Positions 45,831 to 57,110 of a stretch of 64,000 nt of DNA are shown in pieces. Every line of letters begins with the position of its first letter. Position 1 is the stretch's first letter. The notes under the pieces are model-generated. The model was not told the DNA's origin. It saw only the letters and a list, made by a program, of their open reading frames with translations, and did no database searches. The position numbers and the translations under genes were made by a program. Source of the stretch: Corythucha ciliata (lineage: Eukaryota; Arthropoda; Insecta; Hemiptera; Tingidae); the NCBI GenBank assembly GCA_038030265.1, contig CM075941.1, positions 21,390,001-21,454,000 on the forward strand, in the 5' to 3' direction.

Positions 45831-48235
45831 GTTCTTCGGTTGATCTTGAGGTTCTTCGTAAAAACTTCACTCAGAATTTTGATTTTTAGGGTCCCAAAAT
45901 CTCGATTTTGAGGTTTTCCACAATGTCGATTTTGAGAATTCTTGAAATGCCGATTTTGAGGGTTCCATAATCTCGGTTTTGAGGTTTCTTGCATTGTCGA
46001 TTTTGATGCTTCTCATGATCTCGATTTTGAGGCGTGATAACATGTAGATTTTGGGACTTCAAGAATCTTGATTTTTAGGGTCCCACAATCTCGATTTTGA
46101 GGCTTCTCACAATGTCGATTTCGAGAGCTCTCACACAATGCCGATTTCGAGGGGGTTTAGAATTTGAATCTCAGAATATAGAAACACAAGACTTCTTAGA
46201 TTGTCAAATTTGCGGCTTCTCAGAATATCACCTTTGATGCTTTTTAAAACTTTAAATCTCTATCTTGAGGTTTCTCAGAAACTTGATTTTGAGGCTTCTC
46301 AGGATGTCGAATTTGGATCATCCCAGAATCTCGATTTTGGAGCGTCTGGTTTACTTCGACGTTGAGAAGATCCTAAAAACTTGATTTTTGAGATCCCCGA
46401 AACCTAGATTTTGAGGAAATCCCAGAAACTTGATTTTGAGATTCAAAAGCCTCCATTTTGAATTCCGAAAGCCAAAAACCTCGATTTTGATATCTTAAAG
46501 ACCTCGACTTTGAGATCCCCATTACTTGGATTTTTTTATTACCCCACAACCTTGATTTTGGGATATCCGAAAGTTTGACTCGGATATCTTCAAAAGCTTA
46601 GAGTTTGAAATTCCCAAACCTTCGATTTTGATATTTAAAACCCTTGATTTTGGGATTTAAATCCAAAAACTGGACCACGATTGATTTTGAGATCTCTGAA
46701 AGCTCGACTTCAAAAACTTGGAATTTGAAATCTTAATAACCTCTAAGATCTCTAATAAGGCTTAATTTTCTTCAAGGTTCTTGTACCTTCAAAATTTTAA
46801 GATCAGAATTATAATTTTCAGGTTTTTGAAAAGTTCAGAACATCAAATATATGTGAAACTTTTGTCGAAATTATAGTTCTAAGATTTCTCAGGGCTTATG
46901 ATAACATTCTTCATGTCGTGATCCCCAAAACAGTGATTCTTAGATCTCCAAACCTCAACTTTGAGGAGATACCAAAAATGCCAATTTTTAGATCCCCAAA
47001 ATGTCAATTTTTAGATTCCCGAAGGCCAATTTGTAGATATCCAGTTTGGAATCCCCAAAAGTTCAAGTTTGATGTCCCCAAAACGATGATTTTGAGATCC
47101 CATAACCTCGATTTTGAGATTCCAAACTCTCTGATTTTGAGGGGATCCAAAAAATGAATATTTTTAGATCCCCAAAACGTCATGTTTGAGGTTCTATAAC
47201 CTCAAAATCTCTATTTCTTGATCCCCAATAATCCGATTTTTCCAGAGATCTCCAAAACCTATTTTGAGGGGATCTTCATAACTTGATTTTGAGATCTTCC
47301 AAAGCACAAATTTCGTGATTTTCGAAACCATTCTGTGATCCCCAAAACTTTGATTTTGAGGGAATTCCCAGAACGTGAATTTTGAGTTCCACACCCTCGA
47401 TTTCAGAACCCCAAAACGTGGATTCAGATACCGAAAAACCCCGCTTTTAAGATTCCGAAACCTCAGTTTTGAGATTCCATAACTTCGATTTTGTGACCAC
47501 GAAACCTCGATGTCTTGATCCTAAAAACTCTGATTTTGAGGGGATCTCCAAACCGTCCCAAAACCTGGTTTTGAGATCCACAAAACCTCGATATTGAGAT
47601 CGACAAACCTTCAGTTCCCCCTCAAAGGAGCTCTCTGGAATTTTTGGGGGATTTTGTGGTTTATTGGGATCTCATATTGGGGAATTTGTATGTACGACGA
47701 AAATTGCAGGACTCGTCAGAATCTGAAATTTGAGGCAAGTCAGAAACGCAATTTTGAGGAAACTGGGAACCCCCAAGTTTGAGGCTACTCATCAGAACCG
47801 TAATTTTGATACTTGTCATTATTGAGATTCCTCTCAAACTCTATTTCGAGACTCAAAATACTTCGACTTCGACACTGCCTGGAAGTCTCAGGCTCTCGGA
47901 AGTTTCTCGTATCGACGATTTTGAGGCCTATCGAAGCTCTCAATATTGAGCCCTCAAAACAGCTTTTCGTTGGGAAATCCTATGATGCGCAGTTTCGTCG
48001 AATGTTAATTTTAGCCAAAATAATGGTGGCTTAGTTAAAATCGTGGTGGGCAGTTTTTACGATTTTGGGCCATTTTTCCAAAGTGTTTTGATTTGAGCCA
48101 GATATCAGATATCCTAGAAAGCTCGGTATTACGAGGAAAACCCTTTCAACGGTTCATCAGATCGTCAATCCGTTTTTGCCTCAATTTTGATACTCTGAAT
48201 TTGAGGCTCTATAATTCTAAAACATCGATTCCGTC
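45831..48235. repeat. Degenerate tandem array, family C (largest block)
   Basis: 2.4 kb of about 22-28-bp units: CTCGATTTTGAGG, then C/T-rich text and CCAAAA or CAGAA. Orientation is largely opposite to the 25.9-27.7-kb block. Variants change gradually along the array, from TCTCGATTTTGAGG types at the left to GATCCCCAAAA types in the middle, as expected when an array expands locally. The right end includes a piece of the repeat seen at 42.1 kb. Confidence 0.8.
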
Positions 48236-50045
48236 ACTCCAAAACGAATAAACCATTCGTAACGGTTCCGTCCGCTTAATGGGGAAATTGTTCAGTTTTT
48301 GGAGAAATATCGTAATTTTCTCGGAGGGGGTAGGGAAGAATATTCTTCGAGAGGATATAATAGTACAGCGCGAGCATCGTTCCTAATACTCGATTTATTT
48401 TCCTTCTAAGCTTATCTTCATTATTTCTTCCAATGCCTTTACATGGAGAAAAAGAACTATTCAGAAGTAACAGGTTGCTCCCCCCCTCCCATATCGGAGA
48501 CGCCTTGATTAATCGAACTAGATATCGAGAAATGAATAATTATAAATTAATTCTAATATAAGAAATAATAAGAAAAAATGTTCTTAGAAGAGTGTCAATT
48601 TAATGAACGATTAAGATTACGGCCTTCTTGTTAAACCACTGCGTAAGACTACTTGACAGAGCTTTACGATAATGAACTCCCTCGATTTGCTTGAGCACCC
48701 CCTCCTACGCGCACACCTTAGTTCCACTCGCATTTAATACAAAACCGGCGTTTAGTATAATTTCTAAAATGAATTAAATTCACGTCATGCTCGGCACAAC
48801 GTTTAACAGCTTTTTATGCAAGGTCATGATCAAGGACGACGCGTATATAAAGTGTAGAAGTGTAAATAAGTGTAATGAACGTGAAATGAGCCCTTTTAGA
48901 CGTGTTTTTTTTTTTCATGAAAAGGTCGAGGATGACATTTCTTTCGCCCTTCTTGGCGTAATACTTGTCATCCCCCCCACCACCCATCAATTCAAAGCTG
49001 GGGTTCATGACTGGTGCCCCACTTCTCGCGTTTTTACTTATTTTATTTTATTTTTTTTTACTTTAAGAAAGTAAATAAACTCACGGGCTTCTTTTCTAGA
49101 AGGGTAGATTTCCCCCCAGATCCTACCCACGGGGTATGTAAATTCAGTCTCCTCTTGCTAGAGACTGTGTATACAAAGGTGAATGAGAAAAAGCGAGGAA
49201 ATCAACGCTCCAACTTCGCTCCCTCCCCTCACAAACCACCTTTTCTTAAGGGTTTTCCCCAGACGAATCGTCCTTTAATATTTAAAGAGATTTTACTCGA
49301 ATGAGAAGAGGAGGAGGTCTGCGAGAGATTCTTCTTGTGTAAGATATTTGTTTGAAAATTTCATTAGAGTTTTCGTGTGTACAGAACTGACGTAAATAGT
49401 GCAAGAGGTAACTGATGAATGTCGTGATTCGTCCTTTTAATCTTAAAAGCATCACACGAGAGCCCTCGTTATACGCCTTTTGTTTCTTCAAGATTTTTAT
49501 CGAAGTACACAAATTGTATAAATAGACGAAGAAGTCTATTAAAATTGGAGGTTTCTGCGGGTGGGGGGTTGTGGCTTTCTCCACTCCATGTCCGGGGCTG
49601 CGTTGTAATGGGCTGAACAAAAGTTAAAATTAAATTTCTCATTTTTGGATCCTAGAAGCCGCAGAGTTAACGTCCAGTTAAATGAACCGTTATGCCTCAA
49701 TAGAACCGAAGAGTTTGAAATGGATTTGTTTACTAACCCCTTGAAATCTTATCAAGCCGCATAGTGGTGTGAAGGAAGAAGGGGGGAGGGGTAAACTTTT
49801 TATGAGGCACTCAAAGATCTCTAATTGGATGCGTAAGGGTCACTTCCTTGATGCTCAACGTCACGAGCCTCGACCCACATAGTGGAAGAATGAAGTGAGA
49901 CGGCCTAATTCGATTATAGCTTAAAGGTGGTGTTGATGGTTCCAGCAGCTGTGATCTGTTGGTACCTTAATTGGACTTGCGCAGGCCTCTCAATTAGTCT
50001 CATCAAAAGGTCGTGTATGGCGTCAGGAAGCACTTTAAAAATGAC
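48236..50045. other. Gene-free region
   Basis: No conserved protein or RNA gene. A 112-codon minus frame at 49,282-49,620 and a 96-codon plus frame at 49,014-49,304 show no domains. Confidence 0.5.
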
Positions 50046-50405
50046 TGTTAAAATCACGCCAATTCAAAAAGCAAACAGGCAATTTCGTGGGCTTTGATCG
50101 CTAGAAAAGTGAATTCGCTCGCTATAGGAGAGCAATTCGCGCTGGAAAAGAAATGTCGCGGGGTTTTCTTAATAAAAAAGCAATTTCGTGGTTTTTGCTC
50201 ACTAATACATAAAATATTCGCGAGTTTTGCTCACTAAAACATCAAAATTTTGAAGGTTTGGCTTGCTATTGAAACGGAATTTTCATTTGCTGGGGTTCCA
50301 CACTGAAAAGGCAATTACGTTGGTTTTTCTCACTAAAAAAATGCAATGTCGTTGGTTTCGCTCCCTAAAAAACATGCTTGCTAATCAAGTAAGGAATTTG
50401 GAAAT
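50046..50405 (+). repeat. Family B variant array
   Basis: Units of the form CACTAAAAAAGCAATTTCGTGG, split here as CACTAAAAAAGC and AATTTCGTGGTTTTTGCT, repeat about 10 times. They differ from other B blocks by CACTAAAA in place of CTTTCAAAA. Confidence 0.65.
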
Positions 50406-50724
50406 AAGGAATGGGCTGCTCTGGTGCTTATCAAATCGACTAATTTCGACCAATCGACCAAAGCAAAATACTCATTTTGGCCCCCTCTAAGCGACGCTGA
50501 CGTTTCCTTTTTCAGATGTGTCTGGCTGTAGGAGGAGGAGGAGGGGGGGTGACTCGCGACCAACTAAAATCAATGAGAGATGAGTAAAAATGGCTGAAAA
50601 CGAGTCGGCATATCTCGGGTCTTTTCTACGTTGGGGGGGGGGGATCGGAAAACCGAAACAGGTTTTCGATCTGACGGGAAAATGGTGGTTTCTGACGTCA
50701 GCGAAATTTTGGGTCCACGGTTTG

Positions 50725-50935
50725 GGCAATTTCGAAGACTCAAGTTCTTGAATTAGCCAAAACCGCGAAATTGGGTTCTTCGAGTGTCAAATCCGCGAAT
50801 TGTTTGACTTCTGAAGTGCCCAAACCACGGAATTGTTTTTATTATGAACCCAAAATCGTTGAAACATTTTTCTGAATGGGTCCCTTAAATTCCTTTTTTA
50901 AGGGGTAAATCCTGCGAAATTGCCCCCTTCCTCCG
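50725..50935 (-). repeat. Short family B block (minus orientation)
   Basis: Words GCCAAAACCGCGAAATTGGG and CCGCGAATTG recur about six times. This is family B read on the minus strand, facing the array 350 bp to the left. Confidence 0.55.
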
Positions 50936-52654
50936 TCCGCCCGCTGGATCCGCGGCTTTCCTGGAGACTGGATCGTAGTGAAGTGAAATTTTCTTTTCAT
51001 GAAGTTTGTTTTAGCCCTTCTCCCCCCCCCTGCCCAACACCACCTTCAATCAAAATTAGTTCAAACACTCCAGCACAACAAGTCTGAAAGACCCCGAGTT
51101 TGTGTTATATGGGAGTGCGGGAATTGTGTGCATTGTCGATTTCGTGACGATCAATTTTTCCCTCTCTTTTCCGCTGCGAGGAAAGACTATTTACTATTGT
51201 CTGTGTTGCTAAGGAATTGAAGAGCTTGAGAAAGCCTTTTAAGAACTTTTTCATTCCTTCTTCGCCACCCTCTCCTATTTTTTTTTTTCTCTCTTTACTT
51301 TACCAACCGTTTTACTTCTTTACTTCCATTTTTCCGCATCTTACCGCGGACTCACCCCCACATAACCCATCGTTTATTCAAACTGCTCTCCAATTCTCTC
51401 TTCTGTGGAAGGGGGGAGGGAGTGATGATGGACATGGTTGAAAACAGGAGTTTAATTTCAGCAATTTCGGTAAAGTTCGGGTTGTAATACGCGATTATGT
51501 TTTGTAATCACAAAAAGGATGCTTAGAGTATGGTTTTAAACCCGATGAAAACTGGCGTAATGGCTCCGTCCTCCCCGCCCTAAATTCCCATCAATGTCCC
51601 GTGAGTCCAACCATTGTTAACGAAAACAGAAACGACAACTCAAATTTCCTGGTTACGTCTCACGTGATTTGATGGTGAAGGAGGGGGGGGGGCGTTCAAT
51701 AAAAACCGTTAACCTCTCTCTCATCCGGCTCCAGGAGGGATTACCATAGGAATTGGCCGAGCCAAAAACGAATTCCCAATCATTACTCCGCTGTCTTACT
51801 ATTAATTGTTTCGATGGAAACCCCTCCGATCCTTTCAACCCCTTTAAAAACAAGAACTTGAAATGTCTTGAAAAGGAAGTTTCAACTTCCCTCTCACTCT
51901 CTCTCCAAATCAAAATTTTATGTCTGTACACACATCTCCTTTTACTACATTTCTTGATTAGAGTGTATCGTCCTCGTACGTGCCGAGTACTCCTTTTTCG
52001 TCATACCTTTTTTTTTAAACAAGGAGAATCCCGATCTGGGTACGCGGCCTTTAATTTTACCCTCACCCCTCTCCCAGGGTATTCAGTCACCTTATTTTGT
52101 ACATTGACTCCGGGTTTCACCTGCTTGAAAAGAAAAAAAAATCGCTGGAATGAGGATTTATTTAAAATAAGAGACCTCTTGTCGAGCTAAAAAGTATAAG
52201 CCTGATAATCCTAAAGAAAGAACTCGTCTAAATCACATTTTTGCGATTAGAACTATAAAAAAATGCGCTCCAGGTGGTAGTTGTTGAAGAAGAGGGGGAA
52301 AGTAGTTTTACATGACTCTAAAAATGACGTGAATAATAGTTTCGGATAGTGATGATGCCTCCGCTGAGGGGAGGGGGGTCGGTAATGGTTTGGCTTCACT
52401 CCACACATTGGTGGATGAGAAGAGCTGGAAAGAATATCAAAATGACGGTTTGGAACGGTGTGAAAAGATAGGAGGTGCCATAAAAAAAGAATAGTTTTCC
52501 CCATCTTTTTTGAAGTGTGACACGAGTGTTATCTATTTCAGTCCTATTCGTTTTATAAGCACTCTTTTACGCTAATGAGTTCCTACAAAGGGGGAGAGTA
52601 TTTAAAATATTTTGACGGTGCGTCGTCGAACAGCCCCTGCTGTCTGCCTGCTCT

Positions 52655-52732
52655 GTTTTCTGTCTCACTCTTTCTCTCTCTTTCTGTCTCTCTCTCACAC
52701 TCTCTCAGTCTTTCTCTCTCGCACACACACTT
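52655..52732. repeat. CT/CA-rich microsatellite
   Basis: TCTC repeats with interspersed CACA steps. Confidence 0.85.
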
Positions 52733-53137
52733 TCTTATGATGAATCAGGGAGGATAGTTTCTGTAAGGACGTCATCGATCATCAAAGAGTTGAGAGGTGC
52801 TGATATATTGGGAGGGTAAAAATGATCAAATATTTAACCTAGTCAGCCCTATAACTCATTCCGGTGTGGTGGTGTGAGAGGAGTTGGTGTCGTGGGGGAG
52901 GGGAACAGGGAAAATTGTCTGGATTTAAACGGGATTGCTCACAAACTTTTCAGTTTCGAAAATTAACGATAAATTACCCGCTCGACCATTATGCCCCTCA
53001 CCTATTATAGGTCCCACTACGGCAGAGCGTTTTCTAACGTCCCCCCCCCCTTTCAACTTCTTTGAGGGTAACGTTGAAATTCAATACGTGTAACACCCTC
53101 CCTCGCTCCTTGTACGTGATTTCGCATTCTTAACATG

Positions 53138-53165
<28 letters not shown>
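53138..53165. repeat. A28 homopolymer
   Basis: Twenty-eight consecutive A. No poly(A) signal or target duplication suggests a retroposon here. Confidence 0.9.
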
Positions 53166-53168
<3 letters not shown>

Positions 53169-54909
53169 AACTAGTTCCAGGTTCGGTCATCGAGGTTAAG
53201 CACATACTTTTAACACCACGAACGAGCACCAAGTTCCAATAGTGAGCTTTAAACCTTACTTAACCGCAATTATAGCTTCGTTTGTGACATTACGAAAAAG
53301 TCCCTGTTTTGATTATTAGCAGGCGAGAGGGTTAACGGGGTATAGTTACCTGTGTACATATGAGCATGCACGAAAGAATGCGCTCCCCCATAAATTTCCC
53401 AATACTTGGTGAGTGTGTGTGTGCGTTTGTGTCAAATTGAAGGGGCAAGTCACGCGTACGACTCACAATCGGTGGGTGCGGAGAGGGGTGGAAAGGGACT
53501 TGAGAGAGAGTGTGACGCGAGAGAGAAATAGAATGAGGGAAAAAATAACAAGAAATCACGCAATATACTCGCCGGAGGCAGTTTAGTCGAGACCCGAGAC
53601 TTCTGTCTGCTTTATGGTATTTATTCACGGAGTTTAAAAAGAAAAAATAAAAAATAAAAAAAATGTCGCACAACGGTCATAAAATCTCGAAGCTCTGAAT
53701 TACGATCTTTATACAGTTAGCAGCAAATGAACAAAATTTATAGCCGGAAATTCGGTTCGAAGGCTGGATGAAGGAGAGAGGGGAATCCAAATTGGAGGAA
53801 CGCTTTTCTGATAAACTGGGGCTTCTGGCTCTCCAGGGAATGGTGCGTTAATGAGTGCTACGGCCGCCTTTTCTACCTCATTGTCTATGACATACAGGCA
53901 GGCAGTGATGCAGTTGTGAGGCTATGGGCTTGCAGAGATACTGCAGAGGAGATACCCCAGAGATACTGGGGGTTCTGCAGGAGAGTTGCAAACTCCTGGG
54001 TCGTGTTTGAAGTGCTGACATCATAATCCTGGTTTGCTCCTCTACCTGAAGCTATAACGGCCACGAATGGCTCGTGATCAGGGTGGTGTTGGCATTGGCC
54101 CGACTCGTGCAAGGCCTCATTATCCACAACTCGCCGCCCACTTGGCCGTGCGTCCTGACCCAAGTGAGTTGAAGAGATACCCGTGACCAGGAGACCGGAA
54201 AAACGGCTTACAGTACAGACGGTGTGCGCGTCTGTGAATTGGTCGTCATTAGGAAAAAAGAGAGGGGTGCGAGCGTGACGATATGTCGCTGTGCGAGTCA
54301 AGGAGTTATTTGGTGACGATCACTCACGGAACGTGCAAATTATAATTCACCGCAGCTAAATACACCTCCAGCCTGGAAAATTCACCGCTTGGCCAGTTAA
54401 AACTGCCGCTGGCGGCTTGGATTAATGAACCGCCAGTGCTCCATCAAGCATCCAGCCACAACGGGCCAGGGGCTCGCAATAGTCTCGTTCGTAAAAATCT
54501 CATCTAAAGCACCACCCATTGGTGGGGGAGGGGGTTGTCACCTTATCACATCAGAGTCATTTTCTCAAGATGTTAGTCGTAGTTTGCACAACAAAATATG
54601 ATCAATTGATAAAAATGCAGATAATTGATTTTCTTGGCCGCAAAGTGGCCTAGGTCCGCATCCGATCTAGGTTATTTCTTGTGGACTACATTATTCTCGG
54701 GTTGACACCCGGAAAATGTGCCAAAGAAATCTAAATGTTGTGGGGGGGGGGGGGGTTGAACACGTCATTTTGTTTTCGAATTCGCAGTGTCAAAGACAAA
54801 CTCGGTATTCCTATAGCCGCCAGTGGTCATAAACCCTCCCCTCTTATCCCTCGCCCAGAAGTTGTGGCCACATGATACGGTGGTCATAGGTCAACCCCCC
54901 TCCCCCGAG

Positions 54910-55565
54910 GTGCCCCTTCTAACTATGCATGTGAACCTGACCCGACCCGACCCATCATAACGAAGAAAATCGCGAAAACGGTCCTATTCGTTTCTTTAAG
55001 TATGTTTAGCCAAAATTTTCGTCTATCTAGCATTTTACTATATCTACTGAAAAAAAAGGTAAAAAAAAGTAGGCGTGAAGAAGGTGCGGCCAACTTCACG
55101 TACCCGACCCATGGACGAAATCTTTTGCTCAGCGCCATTTCTAGTCTTAAAATCGGTTTTTTACGTTTGTTTATTAGGCGAAATTGTCGTTTGTTTAGCC
55201 GTTGTGGTAAGCCCTTTGATTAACAAACAAGCTTGGTTGGGTGCGGCTAAGTTCACGCTCGTCGACCCATGAACGGAATCGTTTGTTTGGCTGGCGCCAT
55301 TTCTGATCTTCATATGGCTGAATGTTCGCTTGTTTAGACTTTCAAACCGCATTTAAAAAACAAACTCGGTTGCGGCTAAGTTCACGCTACCGACCCATGG
55401 AACAGAATAGTTCAATTAGCGGCCTATCTATGGACATAAAATCGTTTGTTTGACCGTGCACTTCGTTTCTTTGGTAATTTGAAACATAAAAAAAAAAAAT
55501 CATTGATTTGTGCGACCAACTTCATGTAACCCGACCCAGGGAAGAACAAATAATTTCGTTCATTG
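54910..55565 (+). repeat. Tandem repeat with 130-157-bp units
   Basis: A core, TGCGGCTAAGTTCACGCT followed by CGACCCATGGA, starts at about 55,084, 55,241, 55,370 and 55,510, giving periods of about 157, 129 and 140 bp. A partial unit with CCGACCCGACCCATC lies before them. Between cores the word CGTTTGTTT, GGC and ATTTCT, or TTAAAATCG, also recurs. The array abuts a family A block. Confidence 0.7.
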
Positions 55566-55569
55566 GGCT

Positions 55570-56210
55570 TTTGCGAATTAGTGTTTTTTTTTTTCAATTT
55601 TGACCGCGAATTTAGTTTACCTCTAATTTACCCGCGAATTAGCACTTTTTTCAATTTTATCCACGAATTAGCGTTTTTAACAATTTCATCTATACGAATG
55701 AGCGTTTTAAAATAATTAATTTAAACTATTAGCTTTTTTCTTAATTTCAGCCGCGAAATAGCCTCAAGAATCAGCAAATTTCTCAATCGGCCCTGTAAGT
55801 TAGCGATTTCTTTAAATTTTTGTACCCGCAAATAGTAGCGCTTCATCTCAATTTTAGCCGCATAGTTGAGCGTTTTCCTAAATTTCATCCGCGAATTAAC
55901 ACATTTTCTTCATTTAACCACGGCTGAGCGTTTTTATTAGTTTTAGCCAGGAATTAGCGCTTTTTCTCCATTTTACCCGCGAATTAGCCCTTTCTTTCCA
56001 TAATTTTTATGGTTGTAAATTGTTGCGCCGGCGCTTTGTATCAATTTGCCCCCAATTTTAGACGCGAAAGAACGTTTTTTCTCAATGTCATTCGCGAATC
56101 AGTGCCTTTTCTATTTATTTAAGACGTGAATGAGCGTTTTTCCTCCATTTCATTTACGAATAAGCGCTTTTTCTTAATTTCAGAAGAGAGTTAACATTTT
56201 TTTCACATCT
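55570..56210 (+). repeat. Degenerate tandem array, family A (plus orientation)
   Basis: About 20 units carry CGCGAATTAGCG and TTTTTCTCAATTTTAGCC, as at 3.1 kb. Unit length is about 28-32 bp with indels. Confidence 0.8.
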
Positions 56211-56394
56211 AAAAAAATCTAAAAATCCCAATTTTTTTTTTTTTATCTTTTAAGCTCTTCGGAGGCCCAATCGAACTGGTGGTCCGGGGTGGTCCGTACC
56301 TACTTCTTGCTCCTATACCTCGGCACGCTACTACTGATTGGAACTTGATTATACGTGGCGTTGTTTGTTGAATGACTTGACCGATTATTAGAAC

Positions 56395-57110
56395 AAACAT
56401 GGGCAAAATGTCGCTGAATCGTAACGTTGGAGTTGTATCGTCGTGAAAATCTGCAAAGATGCAAGTTTTTGATGTAAATATCAGCGAAATAGAACAAACT
56501 GACTTATAATTTTGCAAAATGGCAAGTTCAGGCACCTTTTCATTTTGTTTTATTGTTGGATGGCGTGGAAAACAGGCTAGCCGGCTCCCACAACACCCAA
56601 AGTTTAATGAGTAGCCCCGAAATTATAGGTTTTAGGCACATTATTTGGAGCTGAATATCCAAGAAATTGTAAGGTTTGGGTCTAAATATTCTAAAAACTG
56701 CAAGTTTGTGGTCCTAATTTTCAACTAATGCAAGTTTTGGGATATTTTTTAGTGGCCGCGGAACTTAAGTCAAGACTGACGACTAACCGAGTGCAACATT
56801 TTAGAGCATTTGTGAATTTATTAGTTCCTAATTGGATCGTGGCTGAATATCTGTGAAACAGCGAAATGGCAAGTTTGGTGAGAGCCTTTTTTGTGACCGC
56901 GGAACACTGCACGGGTAGCCGGCCCTCAAAGCGCGCAAAACCTGACGAATACACACAGGGAGTTTTCTGGCTGAGTATTCGAGAAAGTGTCACTGATTGG
57001 TCTTGGTTCCTGCGAAAATGCAAGTTTGGGGGTCTTATCGTTTGTATCAGTTAATTATGCAAGTTTTGAGCCTTAATCTCGGCGAAATAGCAAGTTTTGG
57101 GGGCTTTTTC
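56395..57110. repeat. Irregular short-word repeat, family E
   Basis: The words TGCAAGTTTTGGG, ATATC and GCGAAATAGCAAG recur at 30-100-bp spacing. A longer piece (CCGCGGAAC, CTAGCCGGC or GTAGCCGGC) is repeated near 56,575, 56,755 and 56,897. Confidence 0.5.

Larger units (their letters stand above)
50936..54900. other. Gene-free region
   Basis: No recognised gene. The 53,880-54,480 part is GC-richer; a 138-codon minus-strand frame (53,885-54,301) there shows no known domain, and the DNA may be a decayed mobile element. Other features are a CT-rich microsatellite, an A28 run and a G14 run at 54,742-54,755. Confidence 0.5.

Noticed and set aside
53885..54301. 138-codon minus frame in GC-richer DNA
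   Set aside because: No domain, no splice support and no recognised relative; kept only as a note on the local composition.
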